From assembly GCA_034440635.1 (NCBI GenBank), contig JAOTON010001526.1, positions 3,109,001 to 3,173,000 on the forward strand: a stretch of 64,000 nucleotides of DNA. The letters run 5' to 3'. Origin of the DNA: Lepas anatifera. Taxonomy: Eukaryota > Arthropoda > Thecostraca > Lepadidae. Shown piece after piece: positions 22,603 through 35,437 of this stretch; position 1 is the stretch's first letter, and each line of letters starts with the position of its first letter. Below the pieces are notes generated by a model, which ran no database searches, was not told the DNA's origin, and worked only from the letters and a program-made list of their open reading frames with translations. The position numbers and the translations under genes are program-made.

Positions 22603-22975
22603 CTCTCGGAAGCCGAGCCCTTCCGATCATCTGTAGCCTGCGCAAGCCGAGTCGAGTTCTTTAGATCGTCTGTCGCTCGCGGAAGCTGAGCCCTACTGGT
22701 CTTCTACAGCTCACGGAAGCCGAGCCCTACTGGTCTTCTGCAGCTCACGGAAGCCGAGCCCTACTGGTCTTCTACAGCTCACGGAAGCCGAGCCCTACTG
22801 GTCTTCTACAGCTCACGGAAGCCGAGCCCTACTGGTCTTCTACAGCTCACAGAAGCCGAGCCCTACTGGTCTTCTACAGCTCACAGAAGCCGAGCCCTAC
22901 TGGTCTTCTACAGTTCACGGAAGCCGAGCCCTACTGGTCTTCTACAGCTCACGGAAGCCGAGCCCTTCCGTGACT
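22601..22975. repeat. 34-bp tandem satellite in the presumed RYK 3' UTR
   Basis: The unit is 'agctcacggaagccgagccc' followed by 'tactggtcttctac'. The core 'ccctactggt' recurs at exactly 34-bp steps at 22691, 22725, 22759, 22793, 22827, 22861, 22895 and 22929. Degenerate units lie on both sides, giving about 10-11 units. First and last units share the variant 'agcccttccg'. The period is not a multiple of 3, and the array starts at the stop codon, so it is not coding. Confidence 0.92.
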
Positions 22976-25330
22976 CACTAGAATCGTGGCTTCGACCAGC
23001 TGTGGTTCACGGGAACTGCAACTGTTTGGCCATGTGTATTTCACCGGAGTCGCTCCATTTGAAGCTGTTAGAGGGGTCCCGGTATCGACCATGACCACCG
23101 CCGCGGCACTTTCAGATTATAGAAGGCTCAGATGGCTATGACGTCAGGCCGGTACCGCCTCGCTGTTCCTGCTCACCGATATTAGTAATGGTGGAGATCG
23201 AGGGGACCCAGTCATTACCCAATATGTGCGGCCGGTGACCAAATTTAGCTCAAAGACCTGTGTAGTTGCCCATGAGGAATCTCCGACCTAAGGGCAGCAC
23301 AACCCGCTGCATCTCGGTGCCGTCAATGCCTGCCGTACCTGGGTGTGTTAACAATAGCTGCCATATCTGCCACCTGCATTCTCTCCCCGTGACTGCCAGC
23401 TGGCACGGAGGCTGGAGGCAGTTGCAATGACGTCACGATCTCGGACGCTGTCAGCGCCAAGAAGCTGTAGTCTAAACTTTGTGATAGTGTTTGAACTAAT
23501 TGAGTGTGTAAATATAAAACTGATATATTTGCTTGTGGAGTTGTATCAGGTGTTCATTGCTCGTTATTGGGTCCACCTATAAGAACGCATTGCCAACCTA
23601 TGTTAGCTTTTTTAAGAAGTACAAGAACAAATCAGCCATGATGTCTAAACATTTTGGGCGGACTTCCCTTACTGCTATCCCGTGAAAACTGTGAAATAAG
23701 ACTGCACTTGCATGCTTGTCAACTGATGCTGCCGGAGGAATGGAAGTTCGCAAGTCATCATAAAACTACTTTGGTTGGACATAGCAATATTCTCAATATT
23801 ATCGATACAATAGAATAATACAGTTTCTGAACATTATTTTTTTAGAATGGTATGGTGAGATTCTGGGATATTAAAAAGTTTAACTTTTTCCTCAGTAAAG
23901 TTTTCTCAGGACAACCTGAAGAATCCAGTCGTCGACATGACTTTCAGTGATTGTAAGCTGTTGAACTAAAAAAACAATGGTGAATTTAACGGCTATTTGA
24001 ATAAAATTGTTTGTATTCGCTGGATGATATTGAGGGCACATATTGAGGGCTTCTTGATTAAACTTGTTCTGCTGCTCCTTAAGTCTGTGTATTGTTTTAG
24101 CTGTTAGACAGGCGTTCGCACGTGTAAAGATCAGATATATTTTAAATTATGTAAAAATCCTACCATAACGCATATGTATGCATGAAATCATTTCTCTCTG
24201 TGATACAATCTGGAGCTTTTTGAGTACCATGCTGTCAGAAGAAAATAAACGTTTGGATTTGGTGTATCAGGTGGAGGTCGCAGGTTTTGACCGTCGATTA
24301 TGTGAATGACAAAATCATCCAGTGTCCTTGTCACGTCATGAAGTTGTGGGACACAAGCAAAGCTTGTATTGACTTTGTCAATTTCATTTTACAACCGGTC
24401 ACGTACCAAGTAATTCCTACAATTGCATTATGTATATATGCATCTTTGTGCGTAATAGTGCTCTTGTAGTTGTAGCGTGCTGTTATACAATTTTTTTAAA
24501 GACAAGTGTTGCAAGGTTTGTATTGTCTTACTCCACCATACCATTTGATCAGACATCTGTTCAACCAGCCGCCATCAAGCTTAATTCGACAATGAATTGG
24601 TCACCTGGAAACTTCTACCAGAATTTGGTTCACCCGTGAATATATAATTCAAGGATAAACAATTTTACAAGCTCTTTTATTATTTATGATGAATGCGTCT
24701 GGTATACATGAGAGTGACTGTGGTTAATTGTATGTAGCTAACCGTGATAAATGTAGGTATGACCATATGCACATGCACACATTACCCAAGTTAGACCAAT
24801 ACGCAACCGTGTTTGTCAGTTTCTTTTTTGTATGAAATACACAGATGTGCAATGCCTATTGTGTAGCATGGTAACTCAAGAAAATGGTGGCGTTGAAACT
24901 CAGGAAGGAGTGGGCAGCTTTGCCCGCAATATCTTCTGATTAGAGGTTCTTCTTGCTCCAAATATCTGCAAATATTTGCTCACAGCGCCGGGACCAGCGC
25001 CGGAAAGGCCAATATTGTCCCGACACAGCAAAAACCTGGCACGGCGGCGAAAAGACGATTTAAAAGGCACAAGGCCGTAGCATCTTGGTTATTGGATCTG
25101 GAGCCGATGAGGGGTCCGCGAGGGAAAATTGGAACACACAGAGTGATGTAAAACCGTAGAAATTTCGAGAAAAGTACGCTCACTTTCCAGAAAACTTCCT
25201 TGAAGTTCGATGTTTCAAGGATGCAATTAATCGGCGTTTTTCCTATTTGCGACGCGGTTTTGAGATCTGGCAGTATTCTAAGGGGCTGTAATTATAGTTT
25301 ATACATGAACATTATCATCCGATATCACGT
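22976..25330. other. Presumed RYK 3' UTR and intergenic DNA
   Basis: No further gene. Possible polyadenylation hexamers AATAAA occur at 24000-24005 and near 24243. G+C-rich until about 23460, A+T-rich afterwards. Confidence 0.4.
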
Positions 25331-25503
25331 GGCCCGGCCAAGTCCCTGCACAGACACGGTTGGTTCCGGCCAAGTCCTGATACATACAAAGTTGCTTACG
25401 GCCAAGTCCCGCCAAGATACAGTTGGTTCCGGCCAAGTCCCGCCACATATTCGGTTGGTTCCGGCCAAGTCCTGATACATGTACAGTTGGTTCCGGCCAA
25501 ATT
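25331..25503. repeat. 32-bp tandem repeat, six units
   Basis: The core 'ggccaagtcc' recurs at 25336, 25368, 25400, 25431, 25463 and 25495 (last copy ggccaaattc), a 31-32-bp period, linked by 'gatacagttggttcc'. The open frame across it on the minus strand is a by-product. Confidence 0.88.
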
Positions 25504-26513
25504 CTAACACAAAGTTTCCAGATAGGCTCAGGGGCATCTCCGTGAATATTGTTACAAACACAAGGAAATGGGAGTGAGAATAAAACGAACTGTATCGTGC
25601 GATAAGTTTTTTATCTGGCCAATACAAATTATGATTTAAATTCTGCATCCAGTATCCCCTCCATCGGTGACGGCAACAAATTATCTGCGCCATAGCTATG
25701 GCATTCGAGACATGAGACTATCAACCTGACCAAGCATTTTCCACCAGAGAACTCAATCCAAGATAGCAGGGTATTGGGACTTCACTGCCGGACTTCCACC
25801 GGCTCCCAATGATGTCCATTCAGAAGCTCTGAGTTGGACATTTTGATTAGTGATCTGTCCAACCCTACATAGGATGCCATTACTCTGTGTAAAAAACTTG
25901 GTATCTGCGGGCATTGTGCAGTCGAATAAGAATGAGCGCGCGTCAAAGAAGAAACATTGGACCCAACGGAGCTAATCTCGGCGTGTTTCATTGGTATTCA
26001 CCAGTGCCCGAGGTGGTTCTCAATTTCTTCTCAATCGTTACCCTTGCATACTGGGCACAGACGCAAAACATCGAGCTGAACCGTTCACCGATGAGATCAT
26101 TCGCATTATGCATTGTCGTTGAATATGACGTGCTCCTGAGCAGGCGGTGGACAGGGAGAGCCTGGATTTGAGTAATCCGTCACTGCACGTACCCTCGTGC
26201 TGTATTGAAGTCATCAATCAATTCATCTGCAACTGGATATGGTGACATAGACTTAGATGTCCCTGTAGGCATGTTTAGCAGGTTTAGTGCCGTGGTATAG
26301 ACACGTCGTGGGGACAAGTTAACCCAGCGGAAAGGGACTCCTTACTCTTAAGTTTACTGAGGGGGTCCCGAATTCAAATCATCGCGAGTCAAAGTGCAAC
26401 CTGGTCCTGCAAATATTTACATTGTCAGGGTAGAGTTGGTGACGCTGCACAACCATCAGAGTATCGTTAACCAGCAACAATTATTCACATAGGTATACTC
26501 ATCATAGTAACAT
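25504..26513. other. Gene-free stretch
   Basis: No gene recognised. At about 26285-26395 a decayed stretch has weak tRNA-like A- and B-box resemblance ('gtggtatagacacg', 'cccgaattcaaatc'). Confidence 0.35.
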
Positions 26514-26580
26514 CTCTTTCTCTCTCTCGCGTTCTCGCGCCCTCGCTCTCTCTCTCCCTCCCTCTCTCTCTCCCCTCCCT

Positions 26581-26619
<39 letters not shown>

Positions 26620-26620
26620 G
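26514..26620. repeat. (CT)n/(CCCT)n microsatellite
   Basis: About 105 bp almost purely of C and T on the plus strand. It creates Arg-Glu-rich false open frames on the minus strand. The flank 26620-26880 is CpG-rich but without a recognised exon. Confidence 0.95.
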
Positions 26621-26880
26621 CGCAGGGAGGCCGGTCCGGCGCAGGCACGCGGTGCCAGAGTTATGACCCGGCGCGGCAGGCTCTGCCAATGCTGGGATGT
26701 CGACAAATGTCGCTCCTGATTCGGAGGCGTTGGCTGTAAATCAGCGCGTTTGTTACAGCGCGCGCTATGGCAGTGCGTCGCAGCTGCGCCGCCGGGCCAT
26801 AAACAACGACCGTCACGCCGGGCTCTCAGTACAAAAATGAGCTGGGACACCGGCATCCAGCCATCGGAAACTGGGTCAGG

Positions 26881-27189
26881 TCTCAACGCTGCACACGCTT
26901 AGTGAATCTGTACATCAATATCGGGCAGTTTTCTAGCGCCGCGGTTAATCCCAATAGGATAGAGAGGATTGGCCAAGCATCTCGGCTATGGGAATTCGTG
27001 GGGTGTTTACCGGTGATTTTTAACCCAGCAGGTCTCTTGGGGCCGCAGTACACCGCTGTCTTGTTAATGGAAAAGGGCCATGGGAACTAAACTGTTTTCA
27101 TATATATCATCTTTTATCACCTGTCAGGAAATTTAGAAGACTTGGCTACTTACCTATTGCCTTAGTGGTGGGTGCTTGAACACCTCCTC
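26881..27189. other. Gene-free stretch
   Basis: Nothing recognised. Confidence 0.35.
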
Positions 27190-28102
27190 GGATTTTCCGG
27201 TGGTACTAAACAACGGCGGGGCGAAGCGCCGCCGTACTTGAGACACATTGAGATATAGGTAAAGAACAGAGTTAATATATCCAATTGAAACTCATATCAC
27301 ATAAAGGACTCACCGAGTAGGGCCCACCGAGCGCTACAAAATGCTTTCCGGAATTTCTCATATCGATGACCTTGGGTCAGATACATTGCATTGTCACCTC
27401 ATGATGGTCAGATACGTATTATGACCTCTCCATCGGCAATGCATGGGCAAACGGGAATTGTGCGAAACAATGTTCTATTTGTGCAGATAGATTAGAATGC
27501 CTTCATATAGGTACTCCAAATCGTAGTATCCTAGGCCCCTCTCCAGGTTCATGTTGCAAGTTTAGACTTGTGACCTCTGAGAGGTCATCTGGGGCTACTT
27601 AAGCAGGTTTTCAGACTTGGGTCAATAACTTTGCAGGGAATATGATAAGCCTTTATTTTGACACCATAATGTTTGGATTATTATCGCGAGTCGATCGATA
27701 TGCATATTGACTAGGCTAGGCCAGATGGTGACTTTGACCTTACTTCAGGCCAGGTCATTTTAATGTCTTGACCTAGCCATATTATACATAGCCACATTAT
27801 ACATATTCGATTCGCCGTAACAAGCGGAAGCGAATGGTGCTTAAAGATGATTCTAACTCAGCTCTGTCAGACGTTAGAGCCCAGAAACTCCTCAATAACA
27901 TGCCACCTTCTTTGACCTGCCATGACCTGAATATTGACATGAGCTAAAAAAGTGGCAAATGTAATTTCTTCATTAATGTTAATCAACCATTCACCAGCGT
28001 TCACTTCCTTGTTATCCCGCATCGGAGCCGAGTTCGAGGCGGTGTTTGAACCCCCCCCACCAGGGTGAAGGTGGCCCTGAGGCCCACCGGGGCTGGTGTT
28101 AA
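27190..28102. repeat. Family F-like repeat rich in AGGTCA/TGACCT
   Basis: Diverged relative of the TTAA elements at 39706 and 51495. It has many TGACCT/AGGTCA hexamers, a 'ccgagcgctacaaaatg' block shared with 49870-49900, and the terminus 'gaaggtggccctgaggcccaccggggctggtg' region ending at TTAA (28099-28102). Left end uncertain. Confidence 0.55.
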
Positions 28103-28679
28103 AAGGGATCTACATCTGTTCGAAGGATCACAACCAAATTGTGGCGTAATGTGGGCCATTAGTGTGATGGTTTGACATGCGCGTGCGAGGAGCTTGGCCA
28201 ACACCCTATCCAGTTCGCTTCTGTTCCTCCAGGAATATCATTTATTCGGCTAGAAAATGGTGAGGACCCCATCCAGATGTACCAGCTACTCACAGATTTA
28301 TAAGCTCACAAAAAGACCAGTAGGTACGGCGGGACCTAGTCGGGCGCTTTTTATTCCTAAATTAGAGCGAGACCTCGTGGACGCTTCGTATCCACTCAGT
28401 AACGATAATTATTCTGACTAGCTCTAGGCAGATTCGGTGGAAAAGGGGCGCGAGCCCCCTTCCCAGGTCGAGCCTATTCGCCCCCATGATGTAGTATAGC
28501 GCTGCTCTCGCGCCGCTGTTTCTCACTTTCTGAAACCAAGTGACTTGTTCAAGCTTTCTTGGAGCCAACACTTCTTTTTCAATAAGAATTTCCTCACGCT
28601 GAAGCGTCCAGTCGAACATTCCCAACATAAGCACACAGACTGATGTGCTGAGTTTAGCGTTCGGGCGTTGAAACTAAAC

Positions 28680-29340
28680 TCGTATGCTGCATGATGTATT
28701 TTTCGGGACTTTTAAAAACTCTAGTCCATTGTTAGCAACACGGGTATTAGCAATGTGATTATATAAGCGATCACATGACGCATATCCGGTTGACCGGGGT
28801 AATCGATTAGCATAATTTATGAACATTATTGCTATAATGATGTTAGTTATATCTAATAACTCATGCTCGCTAAATAATTTAAAATACACGAAAATTACAG
28901 TTGTAGAAAAACCCGCAAAAATGATGCAACTTTAGATTTTAAGTACTTTATGAGTGTAAGGTTGCTTAATATAATTACGTGATTTTTAGGCTGTGGGGCA
29001 GTCCGGTTTGGCAACTTCCGAAGCAGATCCGTTCCACGAATTTCCGGGTTCAGCATGGATTTGTCCTTTTGTTTAGAACTGAATAAAACCCGAAGGAGAA
29101 TAGAAGTGTGCTGAGCTAAAAATTAATCTAGATTTATATATTCGCCTTTTTAGCTGTTCGATTCAGAAACGCGTACCGAGATGGCTTACGGTATGGCTAT
29201 GCCACCCAACAACTACACTGCACGGTTAAATTACGCTGTTTTGGCATACACGGTATCACGTGGAAACACCTCATGAAAAGTTACAGAAAATGACTAAGGC
29301 CCTTCTCTGATTAACTCTTATTGCACAGTTTTCACTGTCA
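28680..29340. repeat. Dispersed repeat D, copy 2
   Basis: Inverted, diverged match to 4560-5335 (see landmarks there). Non-coding. Bases 28103-28679 hold no recognised gene. Confidence 0.65.
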
Positions 29341-29545
29341 GCCAAAGCTTAAGATTTACCTGCAACAAAAGCACAGCCCCCTGCATGAATCAAAATAAAC
29401 GCTTTTCTTAACATAGTTTTCGGATAATGGATATATGGATGTATTACATCGCGACATAACAATTGGGCGCCAAACCATAGACGTCTTTCACACGCGCCAG
29501 TACGGGACTCCGCGGCGCCACCTTTGCCGTTACGGCAGGGTAGGT

Positions 29546-29555
29546 AGTATGTATG

Positions 29556-29589
<34 letters not shown>

Positions 29590-29608
29590 TGTATGTATGT
29601 ATGTATGC
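29546..29608. repeat. (ATGT)n microsatellite
   Basis: About 60 bp of tetranucleotide repeat. It produces false Tyr-Val-Cys-Met and His-Thr-Tyr-Ile open frames on both strands. Confidence 0.95.
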
Positions 29609-29739
29609 ACATACATACCCACCCCCTCCACCCACTCCCCTTACGATCTCAGCAACAATGCTCGGAAGCGAAAAGCGGAGGGCGGCGTTAGGCTGCCCGT
29701 CTTGATTTCTACAGGGAATGTTAAATATATGTTTTTGGT

Positions 29740-30330
29740 CTGGTCACTTGAGGTCACCGGAGGTCAAGATATGTTCTCAAAGAAACACGATGGTACTATG
29801 CTTTGTGACATAACGACTGACAGAGTAGAGCGTTAGAAAATAGGTAAGCACCATTGGAATAATCTTGTCAAGCCAGATCGAGTTTTATTGACATGTCGGT
29901 TCAAATCCTAAAATTGGTCTTGTTTGACCTAAGCCAGGATCAAGACTGGTCATGTTACGCATTGTACGAAGCGACTTAGTATTTGAACTCGATGACGTTA
30001 AAACAAACGATCCCTCAGAATTCTCATGAAAGTTATCGAACTTCAATTAATTGGTGCAATATGCATCAGCATATGCATATTCATTTCCAATTGACAAGCC
30101 ATGATCCTAACAATCGGTATAAAACGCCCCCCAGGAAATCGATTTAAAAAGCCCCTAGGAAATCGATATAAGATACCCGTTACTACAAATTGTTACACCC
30201 GGTGGCTTTATTCTGTGATGCGAATATATTATCGAAGATTATGTCCGCTCGTGTTGCTGCACCTATGAAAAAATTGGGCTAGGTCACTTAGCCTGAACTG
30301 GTCACTTCGACCTAACAGTTTGTCAGAGAC
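29740..30330. repeat. Family F-like repeat fragment
   Basis: Contains clustered 'aggtca' and 'tgacct' words ('cttgaggtcaccggaggtcaag', 'gtttgacctaagccagg', 'ttcgacctaac') like 27190-28102, but no clear termini. Confidence 0.4.
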
Positions 30331-30639
30331 TGCAGAAAAGATCAGGTAACTAGTATATCAAGCACGGCAGCGTTGCGCCCCGCTATTTTTAATTACCTTA
30401 GAGGCAGATATCCGCACTCCCCTCCCCCACCATTGCGTGTGGATTGCAAGAACCCTGTACCTCAAAATGATATTTAAAGGGGTAAAAAAGTATTTATTTG
30501 ATTTCTTGTAGAGCTGAATTGTCTAGGGTGGTGGCTTGTATGACATCCGTTATGCCCTTATCGGAGCTCGTGATATTTCCATATTTAGATACAGCACCAC
30601 TGAGTCACGCAAAAACTCAACACGGTCATCACACACAGA

Positions 30640-30803
30640 TATTGGCGGATACAAGGTGGGGGGCAGGACTAGAGGGTTCAAGCCCCGTCCCCGAGATGTC
30701 AGAGTGCCTACAGCTCATGCATAGCCGGAGGCTGTTACACGGCAATGGCAGGGGAAATTCGAGGCCGCTAGCTCCCCCAAATGCTGTCCTGGATCCGCCA
30801 CTG
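30640..30803. mobile_element. Short hAT-like MITE with 7/8-bp target duplication
   Basis: 164 bp, from TATTGGCGGATACAAGG to CCTGGATCCGCCACTG. Flanked by cacacaga (30632-30639) and tacacaga (30804-30811). The terminal word matches family H. No coding capacity. Confidence 0.7.
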
Positions 30804-31329
30804 TACACAGAACAGTTCTGCTTTTCATTCTCGGTGGTGTTCAATGAGACACAGGGTTGTCCGGGATGGCAATCTATATTTGCATCACTCTCCTTTGCGT
30901 TTTTACCGGCCACACTGCCGAATATTGTTTTTCTATCTCTTGTAGCGCATTGTCAGCAATCGAGTCGACTCACGACCCGCAGCGTGGCGCCTGTTCTCCC
31001 CGAGCGGCGGCGTTTTTGCGAGGGCTCACCCGGGGCGCCAGCGTCAATCACAGTACACGTCAGCAGAAAAACAGTGTCGGGCGAGGGGAGATAAATGCAC
31101 ACCAGATGATCAGAGCACAAATCAACCTTCTTAGCGCACTTGTTATGTGGCTTGTCATTCCCACACGTAGAAGTTATCTTCGGTGAATGTAATTGAACAA
31201 ATGGCATATATTTGCATAGGAAACGTCACACTCTTTTGGTCCATCACTTAGTGCCGACTCCAGACCTTACTCTCCGTCGCCCTCATGCCACAAATAAAAC
31301 GTAAGCACTGAAGCCATGACAATCTATAT
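30804..31329. other. Gene-free stretch
   Basis: Overlapping open frames at 30857-31207 on both strands have no domain. The 30970-31070 part is CpG-rich. Confidence 0.35.
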
Positions 31330-32040
31330 TATGGTCTGGAATCACTTTCTTCAACCCATCACCCTCTGGAGGGTCGGATCGGACCCCCTCAGTTCTTTGC
31401 GAATGATTCTGAGCCGATTCAAGTGAGACGCGCGTCGCTTTGTAGGCCTCTAGGGTGATCAATTTGACAACTTATGAGCAAAAATTGGCATCAGGCCAGG
31501 TCCGGTCAGGTCAAAGAGTTATAAGGTCATTGCAAAACTCATGTCTCGTGATTCTGTTCTTCTAAAATGAGGTTAACAAAGCTCGGGTATAACTCGGCTT
31601 CTAGAAGAGCCACATCAAGCTGCTCAAGATCTTTCGGAAGCCCTTAAAACCAAAATTCAGCACGCTGTCATCCATTCTGAGACCAAGCCAATACCAAGGT
31701 AACCAGATGTCACCAAAGGTCACGGTTTTTTTTAATTTATTTGTGTCTATAACCTTCGAACAAAACAAGATACAAGTTTTTGAATTTATTTGTGTCTATA
31801 ACCTTCGAACAAAACAAGATGCAGTCTTAAACTTTGTATAATAGTTATGATCATGATCCAAGGACTCGAATGGTATGCAGCATGACTCTGAAAGGTCCTT
31901 ATTTAACCTTACCCTAAGGTTACGGTCATACTGCAGATCACTTGAAAGATCGCATCAAGACGAACACATTGATGTCTTTTGTTTTGTTCTAGATCTCATG
32001 GTTCCCAAGTCATAGGAGATTTTCTAAATGGATCTAAATT
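31330..32040. repeat. Family F-like repeat fragment with an internal 49-bp duplication
   Basis: Carries AGGTCA-type words ('ggccaggtccggtcaggtcaaag', 'aaaggtcacgg'). At 31731-31821 a 49-bp unit ('tttatttgtgtctataacc' then 'ttcgaacaaaacaagat') occurs twice in tandem. Confidence 0.45.
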
Positions 32041-32150
32041 TTACCCATTTTGCCCACTGTGCCGTTACGGGTCAACGGATATGGTTCAAACTCGGACCTA
32101 GAGTAGATAACGGTAAGGCATGGCGGCTTCCCTGAACAAGGAGCAAGCTG

Positions 32151-32226
32151 GCTCCCGAGAAACCCTTTCAACAGGGGAAAAGTTGGCGACGCCATATGAC
32201 CCTGGCAGTTGGTGTGTCGATAAGCC
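32151..32226. repeat. Dispersed short repeat E, copy 1
   Basis: 'gctcccgagaaaccctttc', then 'ttggcgacgccatatgaccc' and 'gtgtcgataagcc', matching 60828-60902 closely. A weaker relative lies near 34670-34715. SINE-like in size; class unproven. Confidence 0.55.
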
Positions 32227-35200
32227 CCAATAATTTTTATTAGACAATATGTATTCATCCGTGCCTGTATGCTTTTAACCAGAACATTTATCAAGCTTCA
32301 TTACGACACTTAAGCTTGTTTGATTAGGACAGTATTGGTTAAGTAGGTAGCATAAATGAATAATACAATAAAGCTGACACTTGCCATTATTCCACCAGTC
32401 TGTATGAGGCTCCAACTAGCTTGTTCAATGTTCAAATCCTGCCGGATGTGTGCTGTGCCTCAGATAAAAGCCGACGCGCTCTCTCTCAGGCCTTATTCAG
32501 CTGACACGGACACATGTCATGATCTCGACTGACACTCCCATGGATCAAGGGTGAATTGTATCCTGAGCCTTGCACCAGACAGATGACGCTTCCCTGAGGT
32601 CTCGCCAGAATACAAGAGCAGGTTGTACGCTACAAGACTCTGCAGCACAAGCCGCTGTGTCTGATGTGGCCCTGCATTGCGGGCGTCACCACACGACAGT
32701 GACCTTACTTGTGGAAGGAGTACATGATCGATAGACATGTAAGAACTGTTGATATCTTGTAATACAGGATACCATGCACGTATGCTTTCAGGATACCAAG
32801 CACGAAACATGTATCCGGTTAGAAAAAAATCTGAATAGATTCTGGTTGTCTGGACGTTTGGCATTTTATAGTTCTCAAGATGCGAGCCCTACAGACAAAT
32901 CCACCACACGGGGTGAGTGGTGTCACACTGTTTATTCCGGAAACAAGGTCCAAAAATGGAAGCTGTTGCGTCAAGTCACTTGTAATACCCTGGTGGGAGC
33001 GTTTCCACCTTAGGGATGGTGCGGGTGGGTTCCCGGTCTTAGAAAATGGAGGCTAGCCCTGTCGTCTTAGCTGAGTGCGTGTTTTTCCCAAATGCTGTTT
33101 GTAAGGAAACCATTGAAGATGCCAAACATAAGAATAGAAATGTTCCCTTATGCTTTGTGAGGCCATAGCGGTGTTTGATGCAACACAAGTGTTGCACCAC
33201 CCTATATACCCGATGAAACATAGATCATTCTCGGCATAAATTGTCATTGCGAGTTTCGGAACCCCGCTTGAAAACCTGCAGCAGAACCCTTTTATACTCG
33301 TATTTAGTAGGTACGTGCAGCTTATTATAATAGGCATGGAATGGAGATACCTAGAGATGGTATCTCTATACCATGTCATAGGTGTGCACAGATGTTCGTG
33401 GTGCCTGTGAATGGCCCAGGGCACTTGATGGCTAGTAGATAGTCCGCCCCCAAATTTCCATTCAGATCAGGTAGCTATATTGCTCCTAAGGCCTGTAGGA
33501 TAACTGGGTGTTTTGCTCACGTGCCTCGACTGTAAAGGGTTGATCCCTTATGCTGGAGATAAATCAAACACCAAATCCAAACACTTTTCAGGCGACAGCT
33601 TGAACTTTTTTACCCACCGTTTTAGCTGATTGGATGCATTTTTAACCTTCAAGTACCACATATCGATGCAATGGAAGGTTTTACGCCCATGAGGCTTCCA
33701 AGCAGAAGACCTGCTGTGCTACTTAAAACAGCTACCTATACTGACGATTTATGGTAAAAGTGAGCGCCTTGTTCCAGGTTCATCTGGTTTATATACTTTC
33801 AATAGCTGATAGACTTGGTTCTGTTTAAGCATCACATCTGTATATACCTATACGGATAAAAAAGCGTTCTTAGCTATATAGCTAAGAGGTGCTCGTCCAA
33901 TTGTTGGGCCAAGGCTGAGTAAAACAGGTGAGTGCTAGCACCGACTTGGCCCAGCGACATCAATACACGCGTGAGAACTAATGAAACCGACGCCGCCCTT
34001 GTATTTGCCGATTCCTCCTTCATTTTGCCGCTTCAGTGCAGAAGAAAGCGGCAATGAACGCTCTCTGACTGCACTGGCCACGTGCCGCTCAGGGCTGGCA
34101 CGTGCCACGTGGTGGTACAGTACGCCCGGGGGTGCTCAAAGTGGCTGAGTCACTCTCAGCCCTCACCCTGCCTGCAGGGCCAAAATGATATTGCATACTC
34201 ACCCTCCTCATAAGGTAAGTGTAAGGATGAGCTCAGCTCAGTTCTAGTAGGTGTGTCTCCAACGATTTGTAATGATAACCATGTGATGTATTGGCATAAA
34301 AGCTATTCAATTCAAAACTGGCTGACCTATCAATATCATGCCTTCAGAGAGGTGGAAAACCTGCAAAGATATCATTCTTTCTTGTAAAGGATAGGCAACA
34401 GAAGGAGCACTATCTTTTCCATAGGCGGATCAATAATTTCCATTCCATGAGCGCTTCGGCCAGGAGGGGCGCTATCTGGACCATTGGGTGCTCTCTCTTA
34501 AAACGTATGTCGTATCTTTTATCATGAGATTTTAACTGGGATAGCCAATAGCCAGATAATACAGCATACGGAAACACCACCGGTTTAGAATTTCATTTTG
34601 GAATGCGGTGGCGAAGGGTAGCGCAAAAGCACTTGTTTATCCCTGCATGATGCCCTTCCGACAGGGTGGGTGTTGGCAACGCCACATGACCTCTTCAGTT
34701 TCCGTAGATATGTTAGGACTGCTCCAACGAAAGAAAAACGTAGGTGACTTGGAAATGTAATAGATTACACTTGAATAATTGACGTCCCCCTTCGGCGCCG
34801 AGCGACGCCTCCTGGAAAAGAGCCCCTCTCATAAGAAATCCTGGACCTGCGTACGATTTCCCTCCCTGCATGATGGGAAAACGTCAATAAATAAAAAGTA
34901 GCAAAAAAGTCAAGGTTGCAGGCTGCAACTCAAGGTTTCTCAACTCAAGTTCGTCAAGTACACCTGACACTAAACTATTTGGTTTGGTACGTATTTAAAT
35001 AAGTTTTCGCGTCGTTTTCGGTAACACCTTACTTGTCGGTCTTTGACGTAGGTGTATGATGATCTAGACTTTACCTTGATCTAGACTTTACGTAGGTGTA
35101 TAATGATCTAGACTATAACCTTCCCGTGTGTGTACTGTATTTGCATTTGTGACTCTTAAATCACTTAATTAAAGTGTTGAACTTGTATATTCATTGTTCT

Positions 35201-35437
35201 TTGTCAACAAATAACAAGTAGAATTTGAATTTTTAGCATGAGTGTGATCCGATGTTTTCTCAAACTTGTGTAGTATTAAATTAGGCGCTGGCTGAGCAAC
35301 CTTTCGCTGACCAAGATAGTCGCATAACCTTCGAAAGCTCCGAAAATACAACCGAAATACGACTGATAACTTAAACAACTCTTGAAAGAACTTAATACGT
35401 CCCAGTCAAACACGATTTACAGCAACATACTCCCTGC
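32227..35437. other. Gene-poor stretch
   Basis: No gene recognised over 3.2 kb. Small items: a decayed repeat-E relative near 34670-34715, a repeat-B-like patch near 34510-34600, a palindrome 'cttagctatatagctaag' near 33870, and three close copies of 'gatctagac' at 35056-35116. Confidence 0.35.

Noticed and set aside
22601..22975. Possible CRISPR array (regular direct repeats)
   Set aside because: Units are contiguous 34-mers without unique spacers, in an animal 3' UTR; it is a satellite.
26456..26886. Arg-Glu-rich minus-strand frames
   Set aside because: Translation of a CT microsatellite.
29349..29836. Tyr-Val-Cys-Met and Thr-Tyr-Ile-His frames
   Set aside because: Translation of an ATGT microsatellite.
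32401..32470. tRNA-like B box 'gttcaaatcctgccgg'
   Set aside because: No A box or cloverleaf pairing around it.
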